A DNA stretch of 58,158 bases, taken from NCBI GenBank assembly GCA_900766925.1, contig CAAFXG010000142.1, positions 1-58,158 on the forward strand, read 5' to 3'. This stretch comes from Lachnospiraceae bacterium (GTDB taxonomy: Bacteria > Bacillota > Clostridia > Lachnospirales > Lachnospiraceae). Each line of letters begins with the position of its first letter. Within the stretch, counting starts at the first letter, position 1. The position numbers and the translations under genes were made by a program. Shown here in pieces: positions 19,679-28,087 of this stretch. A model generated the notes under the pieces. That model did not search any database. It saw nothing but the letters and a program-made list of their open reading frames with translations, and was not told where the DNA came from.

Positions 19679-21280
19679 TTACCCGTTCCTCCTCTCAAAT
19701 GTCATATCCGTAACATAAAAGTGTTCATTTTCCTTAGCCGGATCAATCAGCTTTTCTTTTAGCTTCTTCTCATGTATATATGATACAAGCGGAACCTCAT
19801 CTGTTCCAAAAGCGATTTCAAATTCCATGTCGGAAAACTTATCCTTTTCCTCCTCTGTCATTCCTGCAATTACCATTTCCTCTAACAGGGTATCCTGCTT
19901 TTCAAGCATTTCACTCATGCTGTATCTGCTTTTGCCAGCCAGATGAACCAGAAATGAATAGTAGTCCCTGTTCGCGTAAATCTCCCCACCAAATTTAATC
20001 TCAAGAATTCCATTGTATTCCTTGAGGCTTATCTTATTCCATTTCTTGAGCTGGTCTAAAAGCTCATAAAACAGTCTTGCAAAATTTGCACCGATTCTTC
20101 TGTCTAATATCTCATCCTCATATTCAAAATCTATATCTAAGGCAGTCTTCTCAACCTTTTCTCCCTTAAGCTTATCATCAGACCTGAGGGTGAGCATATT
20201 GTCAATTGACCTGACGGAAAACGATTTTTCAAGCTTAGGTGCAAATAACGGCATAAGAACATATGCCATATCCATCGGTCTGTCTTTTTCCATAAGTTTA
20301 AGCAGAGCCGACCTGAAATCAAATACCGGTCTTAATTTTCTAAGCTTGGCTCTGTTAATAATATTGTCTGATAACTGCTGCAGCTCCATAGTCTCAGCAA
20401 TTAAATTACTATGGTTATATATAGTCTTTTTCAGCTCTGTTTCCAATTCACTTATCTCTGCGAAGGCTTTGGATTTAAGGCTGACATTCCCGCCGTTGTC
20501 ACTCTTCTCAAAGGATGCACGCTCAATCGCCTTATCAACAAGAGCCTTATTCTTGGCAAAAAGCTTCTGTTCCTCCGAAAACCATTTTGCTGTTGTCTGC
20601 ATATACTGTTCGTATGCCTTTGCACCTTCAAATACATCTATGGAAAGCAGCTTGACAACCTGTTCCTTCTCTAAAACTAACTGTTTTACCTGACTGTTTA
20701 TCCTCTTTACTACATCAATTCCACCCTTAAAATTATTAGATGTAATCATCTTCTCAAGTAGAAGCTGTGAAACATTAATCTTACTCTCATCCTTTATTTC
20801 CTTGGTATCAAGATAGAATTCTATTCCATCAGCAGTAATTGTATATAAGACTCTGCCATTTTCTATTCTGCTGTCTATCAGCTTTACTCTAGCAACCTTT
20901 GACGCTCTGGCTTCAGGATCAAAAAATCTGAATTCAAACGCCCTGCCATCATTCTTCAGCTTATCAAATATATACAGTATGAGTTGTTTTTCTTCTTCCT
21001 CAGACTCTTCTAAATGAAAATCCCTTTTGAGAAGCTCTCTCATAAAACTTTCATATTCCTCGTAGGTGACATCCTTTTCATGGAAATTATTTTCATTAAT
21101 TAAAAAGCGCAAGGATGCCATTGTAATATAACCCATATCAAGAAAACCATATTTTCCCTCTTTATACTGGGAAAATGTAGTTTCATTTAACACAAAAAAT
21201 GGATAATATTTTTTGAGGTTGTGCATTCTTGCGCTATGCTCTGAAATTATATCATTTATCATTACCGATTTAAGTGCCAT
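19679..21280 (-). CDS. JetA-like protein (DUF5716 type, kleisin-like subunit)
   Basis: A 533-residue protein of the type named Wadjet anti-phage protein JetA (DUF5716). It is the first gene of the operon; the start has GAGGAA upstream and the stop lies two bases from the start of the JetB-like gene. Helical segments flank charged coils, consistent with a kleisin (MksF/JetA) that closes the SMC ring. The DUF number is from memory of the family and should be tested by profile search. The fourth Wadjet gene, jetD (TOPRIM-like nuclease), is not found on either side. Confidence 0.82.
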   Translation of the reverse strand: MALKSVMINDIISEHSARMHNLKKYYPFFVLNETTFSQYKEGKYGFLDMGYITMASLRFLINENNFHEKDVTYEEYESFMRELLKRDFHLEESEEEEKQLILYIFDKLKNDGRAFEFRFFDPEARASKVARVKLIDSRIENGRVLYTITADGIEFYLDTKEIKDESKINVSQLLLEKMITSNNFKGGIDVVKRINSQVKQLVLEKEQVVKLLSIDVFEGAKAYEQYMQTTAKWFSEEQKLFAKNKALVDKAIERASFEKSDNGGNVSLKSKAFAEISELETELKKTIYNHSNLIAETMELQQLSDNIINRAKLRKLRPVFDFRSALLKLMEKDRPMDMAYVLMPLFAPKLEKSFSVRSIDNMLTLRSDDKLKGEKVEKTALDIDFEYEDEILDRRIGANFARLFYELLDQLKKWNKISLKEYNGILEIKFGGEIYANRDYYSFLVHLAGKSRYSMSEMLEKQDTLLEEMVIAGMTEEEKDKFSDMEFEIAFGTDEVPLVSYIHEKKLKEKLIDPAKENEHFYVTDMTFERRNG

Positions 21281-21446
21281 GGTTTCCTCTTCATACTGTA
21301 AAATCTGCTAATTATGTAAACATTCCATAGGCTTATTAACAATCCTGCCATCTTGCGGCACAAGCACTTATTAATTCACATAATTATTATAATTTTAATA
21401 CAATATCATGAGGAATACAAGAGAACATTTCGGTATTTTGTAGCTT

Positions 21447-23528
21447 TTAAGGCTGCTTATCCAGAACTGACTCCCATACAGCTTCATCAGACCAATCAGC
21501 CTCACTAAAGCCTTCTCTGAGCACTTCACTTATATACCTGAGTTTATTTGTAATTGCTTCATTTTCAAAGTATCCCGTATTATTTCTATACTCCATCATT
21601 GCATACTCAATGATTCTTGCCCTGTCCTCCTCAGGAAAGCTCTTGGAATATGTGTCAATAAAGTATACCTCATTTTCAAAATCATATGTCGTATACGTGG
21701 AGTCATAACTTTGTTCATTGGCAACGTAATCATAATCGTATATAAAATCCGAAGGATTACACTCATCCCATCTGTCATAATCAAAATAATATCCCTCTGA
21801 TGAAAGATATTTTTCAAGTGCATGATAAATCTCATGATATATCGATGTTTCTACATTTTCACCACATGTAATATCTAAAACCAGATATGTATCGCCAACA
21901 CATGTGTTTTGAACACCTACGGCTGTGGAAATGGCAGTATCGGCTATACCTACTATCTGACCTGACAGATATATCTTTAGTATTCCTCCCTCTCCGGATG
22001 CCAGTTGTTTTAACATTCCATTCGGAAATTTATCCAGAGAATCACTTAATATATCAAGTGCTCTGTCAATCCTGCTCGCATTATTTACAGGCATATAATC
22101 GTATATATCCCTGCTGCAATTATTTACATCATCCCCAAAATATATTTCAACCGAATTTTCTGTAGCTATTTTATCTGCCTTTTCTCTCAACGCATTATAT
22201 GCCTCATCCGAAAGACTGTTAATTTCCGAAGCATCGTACCAATAGCAGGTCGCATCCGTATTTTTTATTTCCGGATCCTCTAAATCTATGACATATAACT
22301 CATGAATATCATTGTATGCCAGCATAGCATACTTCTCTTCTTTGACATATAACATCTGCGGCCAGAACATATATTCATCATCAGTATCAAAGTCATACTT
22401 TACTGAATATATTTTATTTCCAGTACTAAGGTCATACACATTGAAGTTTGACTCATTTATATGAGAGCTTTCATCATATTTTTCCGACCTTGCCATTACA
22501 ATTTGTGATTTCACATCTCTATATACATCCTCATATTCGCCATAGCTCTCAAGGGTCAGAACCCTGTTAGTTCCATCTGACAAATTTCCATATACGGTTT
22601 CTGCAATTCCTGCAATTTGTGTTAATGCAATATAATCATCCCCACAATATTCAAAAAACTGCAAAACAGTGTCATCTGACTTAATTATTTCTCCGGTAGA
22701 AATACTCCGGATCTCATATGTATTTTTATTATCATTGAAATCATTTACATTGAATATAATAATATCCTTTTCCGGCCAAACACCCTCCAGTGAGTAATAA
22801 TCCTCCGTATCATAATCAATGTCTGTCAGTATCTGATTTTCAGTATGCTCATCTGCATCATAATTATATATCTTATTTTCTGATGTATCAAAATAATAAA
22901 TGTCAGACAAATCGTTTGAGTAAAACATTTTGCCAACACATACCCTGTTAATATTGATTTCATCAATAAGGTTTAAATCCTTATCAAACACGGAAACATT
23001 ACCACAATCATCATTAACAGCAATTTTATCATTTGTTCCCATGTTTATTGAGCCGTTATAGTAATAATTTCCCGACAGCTTCACACTTGAAATCACTTTC
23101 ATATCAAGCGGAGAAATCAAAAAGAGTGTATATTCATAAGTCTCGTTTTGGAATTCTTCTGCAATAAACAGGACATTTCCGTCCATATCACACATATCAT
23201 TAATATTAATATTTGATAAATCTATTCCTAAATCCAAAAGATATAATCCAGTTTTGCCATCAACAGGATTTTTACCGACAGCATAACTACTCTGTGCAAA
23301 TGCTTTCCGAAATCCGGACGACTCATCTTCTTCCGGATTATTTATATCGTCTCCGCTTTCTTCACCTGCATCTGATATGTTTTCAGCATCTTCGCCTGCA
23401 TTATGTTCTGTGATAGTTTCAGCATCTGTTTCATGTCTTAGAGTGCCAAATGCACAACCTGTGAAAGCAATAGCTACCATAATGCTAATCAAATATATCA
23501 GTAATTTATTGTTTATTTTTTTAATCAT
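21447..23528 (-). CDS. Surface lipoprotein with zincin-like HEIYH motif
   Basis: A lipoprotein of about 693 residues. The start at 23528 is chosen over an in-frame GTG because GAGG lies at the right distance. The lipobox is AFTGC (~Cys25), followed by an acidic Glu/Asp-rich linker (~35-80). The middle shows repeated beta-strand-like units that may be a propeller. Near residue ~565 is NVETSIYHEIYHALEKYL, which fits the HExxH zinc-binding helix of gluzincin/metzincin proteases; the third ligand is not assigned. Very acidic, with many Asp/Tyr. It could be a surface metalloprotease with unknown substrate. Confidence 0.7.
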   Translation of the reverse strand: MIKKINNKLLIYLISIMVAIAFTGCAFGTLRHETDAETITEHNAGEDAENISDAGEESGDDINNPEEDESSGFRKAFAQSSYAVGKNPVDGKTGLYLLDLGIDLSNININDMCDMDGNVLFIAEEFQNETYEYTLFLISPLDMKVISSVKLSGNYYYNGSINMGTNDKIAVNDDCGNVSVFDKDLNLIDEININRVCVGKMFYSNDLSDIYYFDTSENKIYNYDADEHTENQILTDIDYDTEDYYSLEGVWPEKDIIIFNVNDFNDNKNTYEIRSISTGEIIKSDDTVLQFFEYCGDDYIALTQIAGIAETVYGNLSDGTNRVLTLESYGEYEDVYRDVKSQIVMARSEKYDESSHINESNFNVYDLSTGNKIYSVKYDFDTDDEYMFWPQMLYVKEEKYAMLAYNDIHELYVIDLEDPEIKNTDATCYWYDASEINSLSDEAYNALREKADKIATENSVEIYFGDDVNNCSRDIYDYMPVNNASRIDRALDILSDSLDKFPNGMLKQLASGEGGILKIYLSGQIVGIADTAISTAVGVQNTCVGDTYLVLDITCGENVETSIYHEIYHALEKYLSSEGYYFDYDRWDECNPSDFIYDYDYVANEQSYDSTYTTYDFENEVYFIDTYSKSFPEEDRARIIEYAMMEYRNNTGYFENEAITNKLRYISEVLREGFSEADWSDEAVWESVLDKQP

Positions 23529-23610
23529 AGTATAAGTCCTCACCACACTACTATATAGTCAAATAACTTGCCCTGAAAGTTTTATCTTCTTCATAAACAA
23601 TTATGCAACA

Positions 23611-23651
23611 TAGAAAAAGAGAGCTGCATTACATTAAGTCTCACAGCTCTC
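23611..23651 (-). terminator. Rho-independent terminator after fba
   Basis: On the minus strand GAGAGCTGTGAG pairs with a complementary GCAGCTCTC across a loop, followed by TTTTTC. It lies about 35 bases past the fba stop. Confidence 0.85.
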
Positions 23652-23685
23652 GTAGTCTCACCCTAAGTAAGTTGAAAAAATCTAT

Positions 23686-24549
23686 TTAGGCCTTGCCAAC
23701 TGATCCGAATAATTCCATCTTTTCCTTAACAGTTGCCTTGATAGCGTCTGCACCAGGTGCAAGAAGCTTACGTGGGTCAAAGCCCTTACCCTCAAGATCC
23801 TTACCAGCCTCTACATACTTACGTGTTGCCTCCTGGAATGCAAGCTGACACTCTGTATTAACGTTAATCTTAGACACACCAAGCTCAATAGCCTTCTTAA
23901 TCATATCAGCAGGGATACCTGTACCACCGTGAAGAACAAGAGGCATAACACCTGTCTTAGCCTGGATAGCATCAAGTGTCTCAAAGCTGAGTCCTGCCCA
24001 GTTCTCAGGATACTTACCATGAATATTACCGATACCGGCAGCAAGCATATCTACACCAAGGTCAGCGATTGTCTTACACTCATCCGGATCAGCACACTCG
24101 CCCATACCTACAACGCCATCTTCTTCACCACCGATTGAACCAACTTCACACTCGATAGAAAGACCAAGAGCATGTGCTACATTAACAAGCTCTGTAGACT
24201 TAGCAAGGTTCTCCTCAAATGGATAGTGAGAGCCATCAAACATGATTGATGTAAAGCCGGCCTTAATACACTTGTAGCAGCCTTCATAAGTACCATGATC
24301 AAGATGAAGAGCAACAGGAACAGTGATTCCAAGTTCCTCGTCCATTGCCTTAACCATAGCTGCAACAGTCTTAAAGCCTGTCATATACTTACCAGCTCCC
24401 TCAGATACACCTAAGATAACAGGTGACTGAAGTTCCTGTGCTGTTAAAAGAATTGACTTTGTCCACTCAAGGTTGTTAATGTTGAACTGACCAACTGCAT
24501 AATGACCTTCTTTAGCCTTCTTCAACATCTCTGTAGCTGAAACTAACAT
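23686..24549 (-). CDS. fba: Class II fructose-1,6-bisphosphate aldolase
   Basis: This cytosolic zinc enzyme cleaves fructose-1,6-bisphosphate to DHAP and glyceraldehyde-3-phosphate in glycolysis. Class II motifs are present: HLDHGT with the zinc/catalytic residues near 80-85, MFDGSHYPFEEN, GIGNIHGKYP and VLHGGTGIP. Length 287 matches the family. A good AGGA-type site precedes the ATG, and -10 TATAAT lies upstream at 24614-24619. It has its own terminator, so it appears monocistronic. Codon use is strongly biased, as expected of a highly expressed gene. Confidence 0.97.
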   Translation of the reverse strand: MLVSATEMLKKAKEGHYAVGQFNINNLEWTKSILLTAQELQSPVILGVSEGAGKYMTGFKTVAAMVKAMDEELGITVPVALHLDHGTYEGCYKCIKAGFTSIMFDGSHYPFEENLAKSTELVNVAHALGLSIECEVGSIGGEEDGVVGMGECADPDECKTIADLGVDMLAAGIGNIHGKYPENWAGLSFETLDAIQAKTGVMPLVLHGGTGIPADMIKKAIELGVSKINVNTECQLAFQEATRKYVEAGKDLEGKGFDPRKLLAPGADAIKATVKEKMELFGSVGKA

Positions 24550-24613
24550 TTGTAAATCCTCCGTTTTTCTTTATTGTTACAGTGACATTATTAATCACTG
24601 CACGTTTGAAGCT

Positions 24614-24619
24614 ATTATA
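24614..24619 (-). promoter_or_regulatory. -10 box of the fba promoter
   Basis: TATAAT on the minus strand within TAGTATAATAG, about 65 bases upstream of the fba start. No good -35 hexamer at 17 bases is seen, so the extended context may matter. Confidence 0.5.
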
Positions 24620-24731
24620 CTATATGATTGCCTAAAAATAAAGCAATTATTTTCACCCATTCTTTTTCAAATCATAAAATTAAGATGGGAATTTTTATCC
24701 TTCCTCTCGTTTATCTAAACAGCACCTAATA

Positions 24732-27563
24732 TTATTTCAGATATTTTTTTAAATAATGTCCTGTATATGACTTCTCGCATTTGACTATCTCTTCAGGTGT
24801 ACCGGTGGTGACCACTGTTCCGCCCCCTTCTCCTCCTTCAGGCCCCATATCTATAATATAGTCTGCTGTTTTTATGACATCTAAGTTATGTTCAATGACC
24901 ACAACCGTATTTCCACCCTCACAGAGCTTGGATAATATATCCACAAGTCTGTGAACATCCGCAAAATGAAGTCCTGTTGTGGGCTCATCCAACACATATA
25001 TTGTTCTTCCTGTGCTTCTTCTTGAAAGCTCTGTGGCAAGCTTGATTCTCTGTGCTTCTCCACCCGATAATGTTGTAGACGGCTGTCCAAGCTTAATATA
25101 TCCAAGTCCAACATCCTTCAGCGTTTCTATCTTACGAAGCACAGAAGGAACATTTGCAAAGAAATCACACGCCTCGTCCACTGTCATATCCAGTACATCA
25201 TATATATTCTTACCTTTATATTTGACCTCAAGGGTTTCCCTGTTGTAACGCTTGCCATGACACACCTCACATGGCACATATACATCTGCCAGGAAATGCA
25301 TCTCTATTTTGATTATTCCGTCACCCTTACACGCCTCACATCGTCCACCGGAAACGTTAAATGAAAACCTTCCTTTATTGTATCCCATGGTCTTTGCATC
25401 CTTAGTTCCGGCAAACAAATCCCTTATCAAGTCAAAAACGCCTGTATATGTTGCCGGATTTGAACGCGGTGAACGGCCAATAGGAGACTGGTCAATATTG
25501 ATTATCTTGTCTAATTGCTCTAAGCCCTCAATATCATCATGCCTGCCGGCCTTAATCTTGGCTCTGTTCAACTCTCTTGCAAGTCTTTTATATAATATTT
25601 CGTTGACAAGAGAACTCTTACCTGAACCGGACACGCCCGTTACACAGGTCATTATACCTAAAGGAAAAGCTACGTCTATATTCTTAAGATTGTTCTGCCT
25701 TGCTCCCCTGACAGTAATATATCCGGTAGGTGTTTTCCTGACCTTAGGAACAGGTATTTTCTTTCTGCCACTCAGATAAGCACCCGTTATGGATCTCTCA
25801 CATGCCATTATCTCTTCCGCCGTTCCCTCGGCAACAACCTCTCCACCATTGCTGCCCGCACCCGGACCAATATCAACTATGTGATCTGCCGCAAACATAG
25901 TATCCTCATCATGTTCAACAACAATGAGAGTATTGCCCAAATCCCGCAATCTCTTCAGCGTTGCAATAAGCTTGTCATTATCTCTCTGATGCAGACCAAT
26001 ACTTGGTTCATCGAGAATATACGCAACCCCCATCAGTCCTGAACCAATTTGTGTGGCAAGTCTTATTCTCTGAGCTTCTCCTCCCGACAGAGAACCGGTC
26101 GACCTTGACAAAGACAGGTAATCAAGACCCACATTAAGCAGGAACCCTAATCTGGATTTGATTTCCTTGAGAATCTGCTCTCCAATTGCAAGCTGTCTTT
26201 CGGTAAGCTCAACATTGTTCATAAATTCACTAAGCTTAGCCACAGATAGCTCTGTAAGTTCAGAAATATTCCGGTCACCTACAGTCACCGCAAGAGACTC
26301 CGGTTTTAATCTCTTACCCTTGCAGGCATCACATGGAGTAATCGTCATGTATTCCTCATATTCCTGCTTCATTGACTCTGCAGAGGTCTCCCTATATCTG
26401 CGCTGAATGTTATTCAGCAAACCATCATAGGCAACCAGATATTCATTAGAGCCATACCTCGAGCTTTCATAATATACATGGATTTTTTTGCCACCTGTTC
26501 CATATAAAATTATATCCTTTACATCCTTATCCAGGTCCTTGTATGGCGTATCAAGAGAAAAGCCATATTCTCTTGATAATGCTTCAAGACATGCATGTGA
26601 ATAGCTCTTCTTATCCCCACTTGACTGCCAGCCAATAACCGAAATAGCTCCATCATTAAGTGATAAATTCTGATCAGGAATCATTAAATCCACATCAAAC
26701 TCACTCTTAAAGCCAAGACCTGTACAACACGGACATGCGCCAAACGGATTATTGAAGGAAAAGCTTCTGGGTTCTATCTCATCTATGCTTATTCCGCAGT
26801 CTGCACAAGAAAAGCTGTCAGAAAAATGAAGAGTTTCACCTCCGACCACATCAACCTTAAGTATTCCCTCCGACATCTTAAGAACTGTCTCTATGGAATC
26901 AGCCATTCGGCTTTCTATCCCTTCCCTGACAGTAAGTCTGTCAACTACAATATCAATGTTATGCTTCTTGTTCTTATCCAATACAATCTCTTCTGACAGG
27001 TCATACATACTATCATCTATGATTGCTCTTACAAAACCGCTTTTCTTAGCCTGCGCAAGCAGTTTAACATGTTCACCCTTACGTCCTCTTACCACCGGTG
27101 CCAAAAGCTGAAATTTTGTACCCTCAGGAAGCTCCATAATATCGTCCACCATCTGGTCAACAGTCTGTCTTGCAATTTCCTTACCACATTTGGGGCAGTG
27201 CGGAATTCCTATTCTCGCAAACAGCAAACGGAAATAATCATAAATTTCAGTAACCGTACCAACTGTAGAACGAGGATTTCTGTTAGTAGATTTCTGGTCA
27301 ATTGAAATTGATGGAGATAATCCCTCTATCTTATCTACGTCCGGTTTATCTGCAAGCCCCAAAAACTGTCTGGCATATGAAGATAATGACTCCATATACT
27401 TTCTCTGACCTTCGGCAAAAATTGTATCAAATGCCAGTGACGACTTACCCGATCCCGACAGTCCTGTCAGTACAACGAACTTATCCCTTGGTATTTTCAG
27501 ACTTATATCCTTTAGGTTGTGTTCTCTTGCTCCCTGAATTGTTATATACTTATGTTCACTCAT
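24732..27563 (-). CDS. uvrA: UvrA excinuclease ATPase subunit
   Basis: UvrA detects DNA damage and loads UvrB in nucleotide excision repair. At 943 residues it has the full family length. The two ABC domains show Walker A GLSGSGKSSLAF (34-45) and GVSGSGKSSLVN (~640), signature LSGGEAQRIRLATQ and its second copy, and zinc motifs CPKCG-type and CEACKGDG. It lies downstream of a small membrane protein gene, and uvrB is two genes upstream on the same strand, so UvrA/UvrB are near neighbours, though separated by the small gene and a palindromic repeat. Confidence 0.98.
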   Translation of the reverse strand: MSEHKYITIQGAREHNLKDISLKIPRDKFVVLTGLSGSGKSSLAFDTIFAEGQRKYMESLSSYARQFLGLADKPDVDKIEGLSPSISIDQKSTNRNPRSTVGTVTEIYDYFRLLFARIGIPHCPKCGKEIARQTVDQMVDDIMELPEGTKFQLLAPVVRGRKGEHVKLLAQAKKSGFVRAIIDDSMYDLSEEIVLDKNKKHNIDIVVDRLTVREGIESRMADSIETVLKMSEGILKVDVVGGETLHFSDSFSCADCGISIDEIEPRSFSFNNPFGACPCCTGLGFKSEFDVDLMIPDQNLSLNDGAISVIGWQSSGDKKSYSHACLEALSREYGFSLDTPYKDLDKDVKDIILYGTGGKKIHVYYESSRYGSNEYLVAYDGLLNNIQRRYRETSAESMKQEYEEYMTITPCDACKGKRLKPESLAVTVGDRNISELTELSVAKLSEFMNNVELTERQLAIGEQILKEIKSRLGFLLNVGLDYLSLSRSTGSLSGGEAQRIRLATQIGSGLMGVAYILDEPSIGLHQRDNDKLIATLKRLRDLGNTLIVVEHDEDTMFAADHIVDIGPGAGSNGGEVVAEGTAEEIMACERSITGAYLSGRKKIPVPKVRKTPTGYITVRGARQNNLKNIDVAFPLGIMTCVTGVSGSGKSSLVNEILYKRLARELNRAKIKAGRHDDIEGLEQLDKIINIDQSPIGRSPRSNPATYTGVFDLIRDLFAGTKDAKTMGYNKGRFSFNVSGGRCEACKGDGIIKIEMHFLADVYVPCEVCHGKRYNRETLEVKYKGKNIYDVLDMTVDEACDFFANVPSVLRKIETLKDVGLGYIKLGQPSTTLSGGEAQRIKLATELSRRSTGRTIYVLDEPTTGLHFADVHRLVDILSKLCEGGNTVVVIEHNLDVIKTADYIIDMGPEGGEGGGTVVTTGTPEEIVKCEKSYTGHYLKKYLK

Positions 27564-27640
27564 CTCTTGCTACTCCATCCAAATGTTCTTCATTCTACAA
27601 GCTGTTAAATCAGACGCAAAAGGTACCCTGTAAATACTGC

Positions 27641-27952
27641 TTATCTGATTTTGCTCATAATATCCATATACTTCTCAGCATATTTCTCCGTATACCTCTT
27701 AGCATTTGACCTAACCATATCCTCAATAGCTTCAAGGTCAATTTTGTCTTTTCTGTCAAGTAATATTATTGCCGCAACCGCACCCGAAATAAATACAAGG
27801 ATTGAAGCTATAATGCAAATTCTCTTCTTTCTCTTTTTGCAGCGACACTCTTCCTCAAGAATAACATCTCTCTCCTCAAGCACATCCTCGACATCCTCCA
27901 TAGGAATATCTGTTCTCATTGAAATCTCTGATACCATTTCTTCTCTTAACAT
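27641..27952 (-). CDS. Small single-pass membrane protein
   Basis: About 103 residues. ATG 27952 is preferred because AAAGGAGG sits eight bases upstream; an ATG six bases earlier is too close. The first ~35 residues (EISMRTDIPMEDVEDVLEER) resemble a small HTH- or HU-like helical segment, then a Cys/Lys-rich stretch, then one membrane helix (~48-66) and a charged cytoplasmic or outer tail. I do not recognise it. It sits between uvrB and uvrA with a palindromic repeat directly upstream. Confidence 0.7.
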   Translation of the reverse strand: MLREEMVSEISMRTDIPMEDVEDVLEERDVILEEECRCKKRKKRICIIASILVFISGAVAAIILLDRKDKIDLEAIEDMVRSNAKRYTEKYAEKYMDIMSKIR

Positions 27953-27970
27953 ATCCATAACCTCCTTTTT

Positions 27971-28075
27971 TAATATGTATTGACTCGATTGATTTCATCA
28001 ATCGGGTCCTGTCGGTCGGAACCATGCAGAATTATGAACTTCGTTCATAATGGTTCCTCCCTCATATAATATATA
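27971..28075 (-). repeat. Palindromic leader repeat, copy A
   Basis: About 105 bases are nearly identical to 30104-30209. Two hairpins are visible: CGATTGAT...ATCAATCG and GGAACC...ATTATGAAC-GTTCATAAT...GGTTCC with a bulge on one side. It fills the gap between the uvrB stop (28088) and the ribosome-binding site of the small membrane protein gene. On the minus strand it holds a short ORF (27998-28048) with GGAGG seven bases before ATG, which ends after 16 codons because of a one-base insertion relative to copy B. Confidence 0.88.
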
Positions 28076-28087
28076 GTATACGACATT

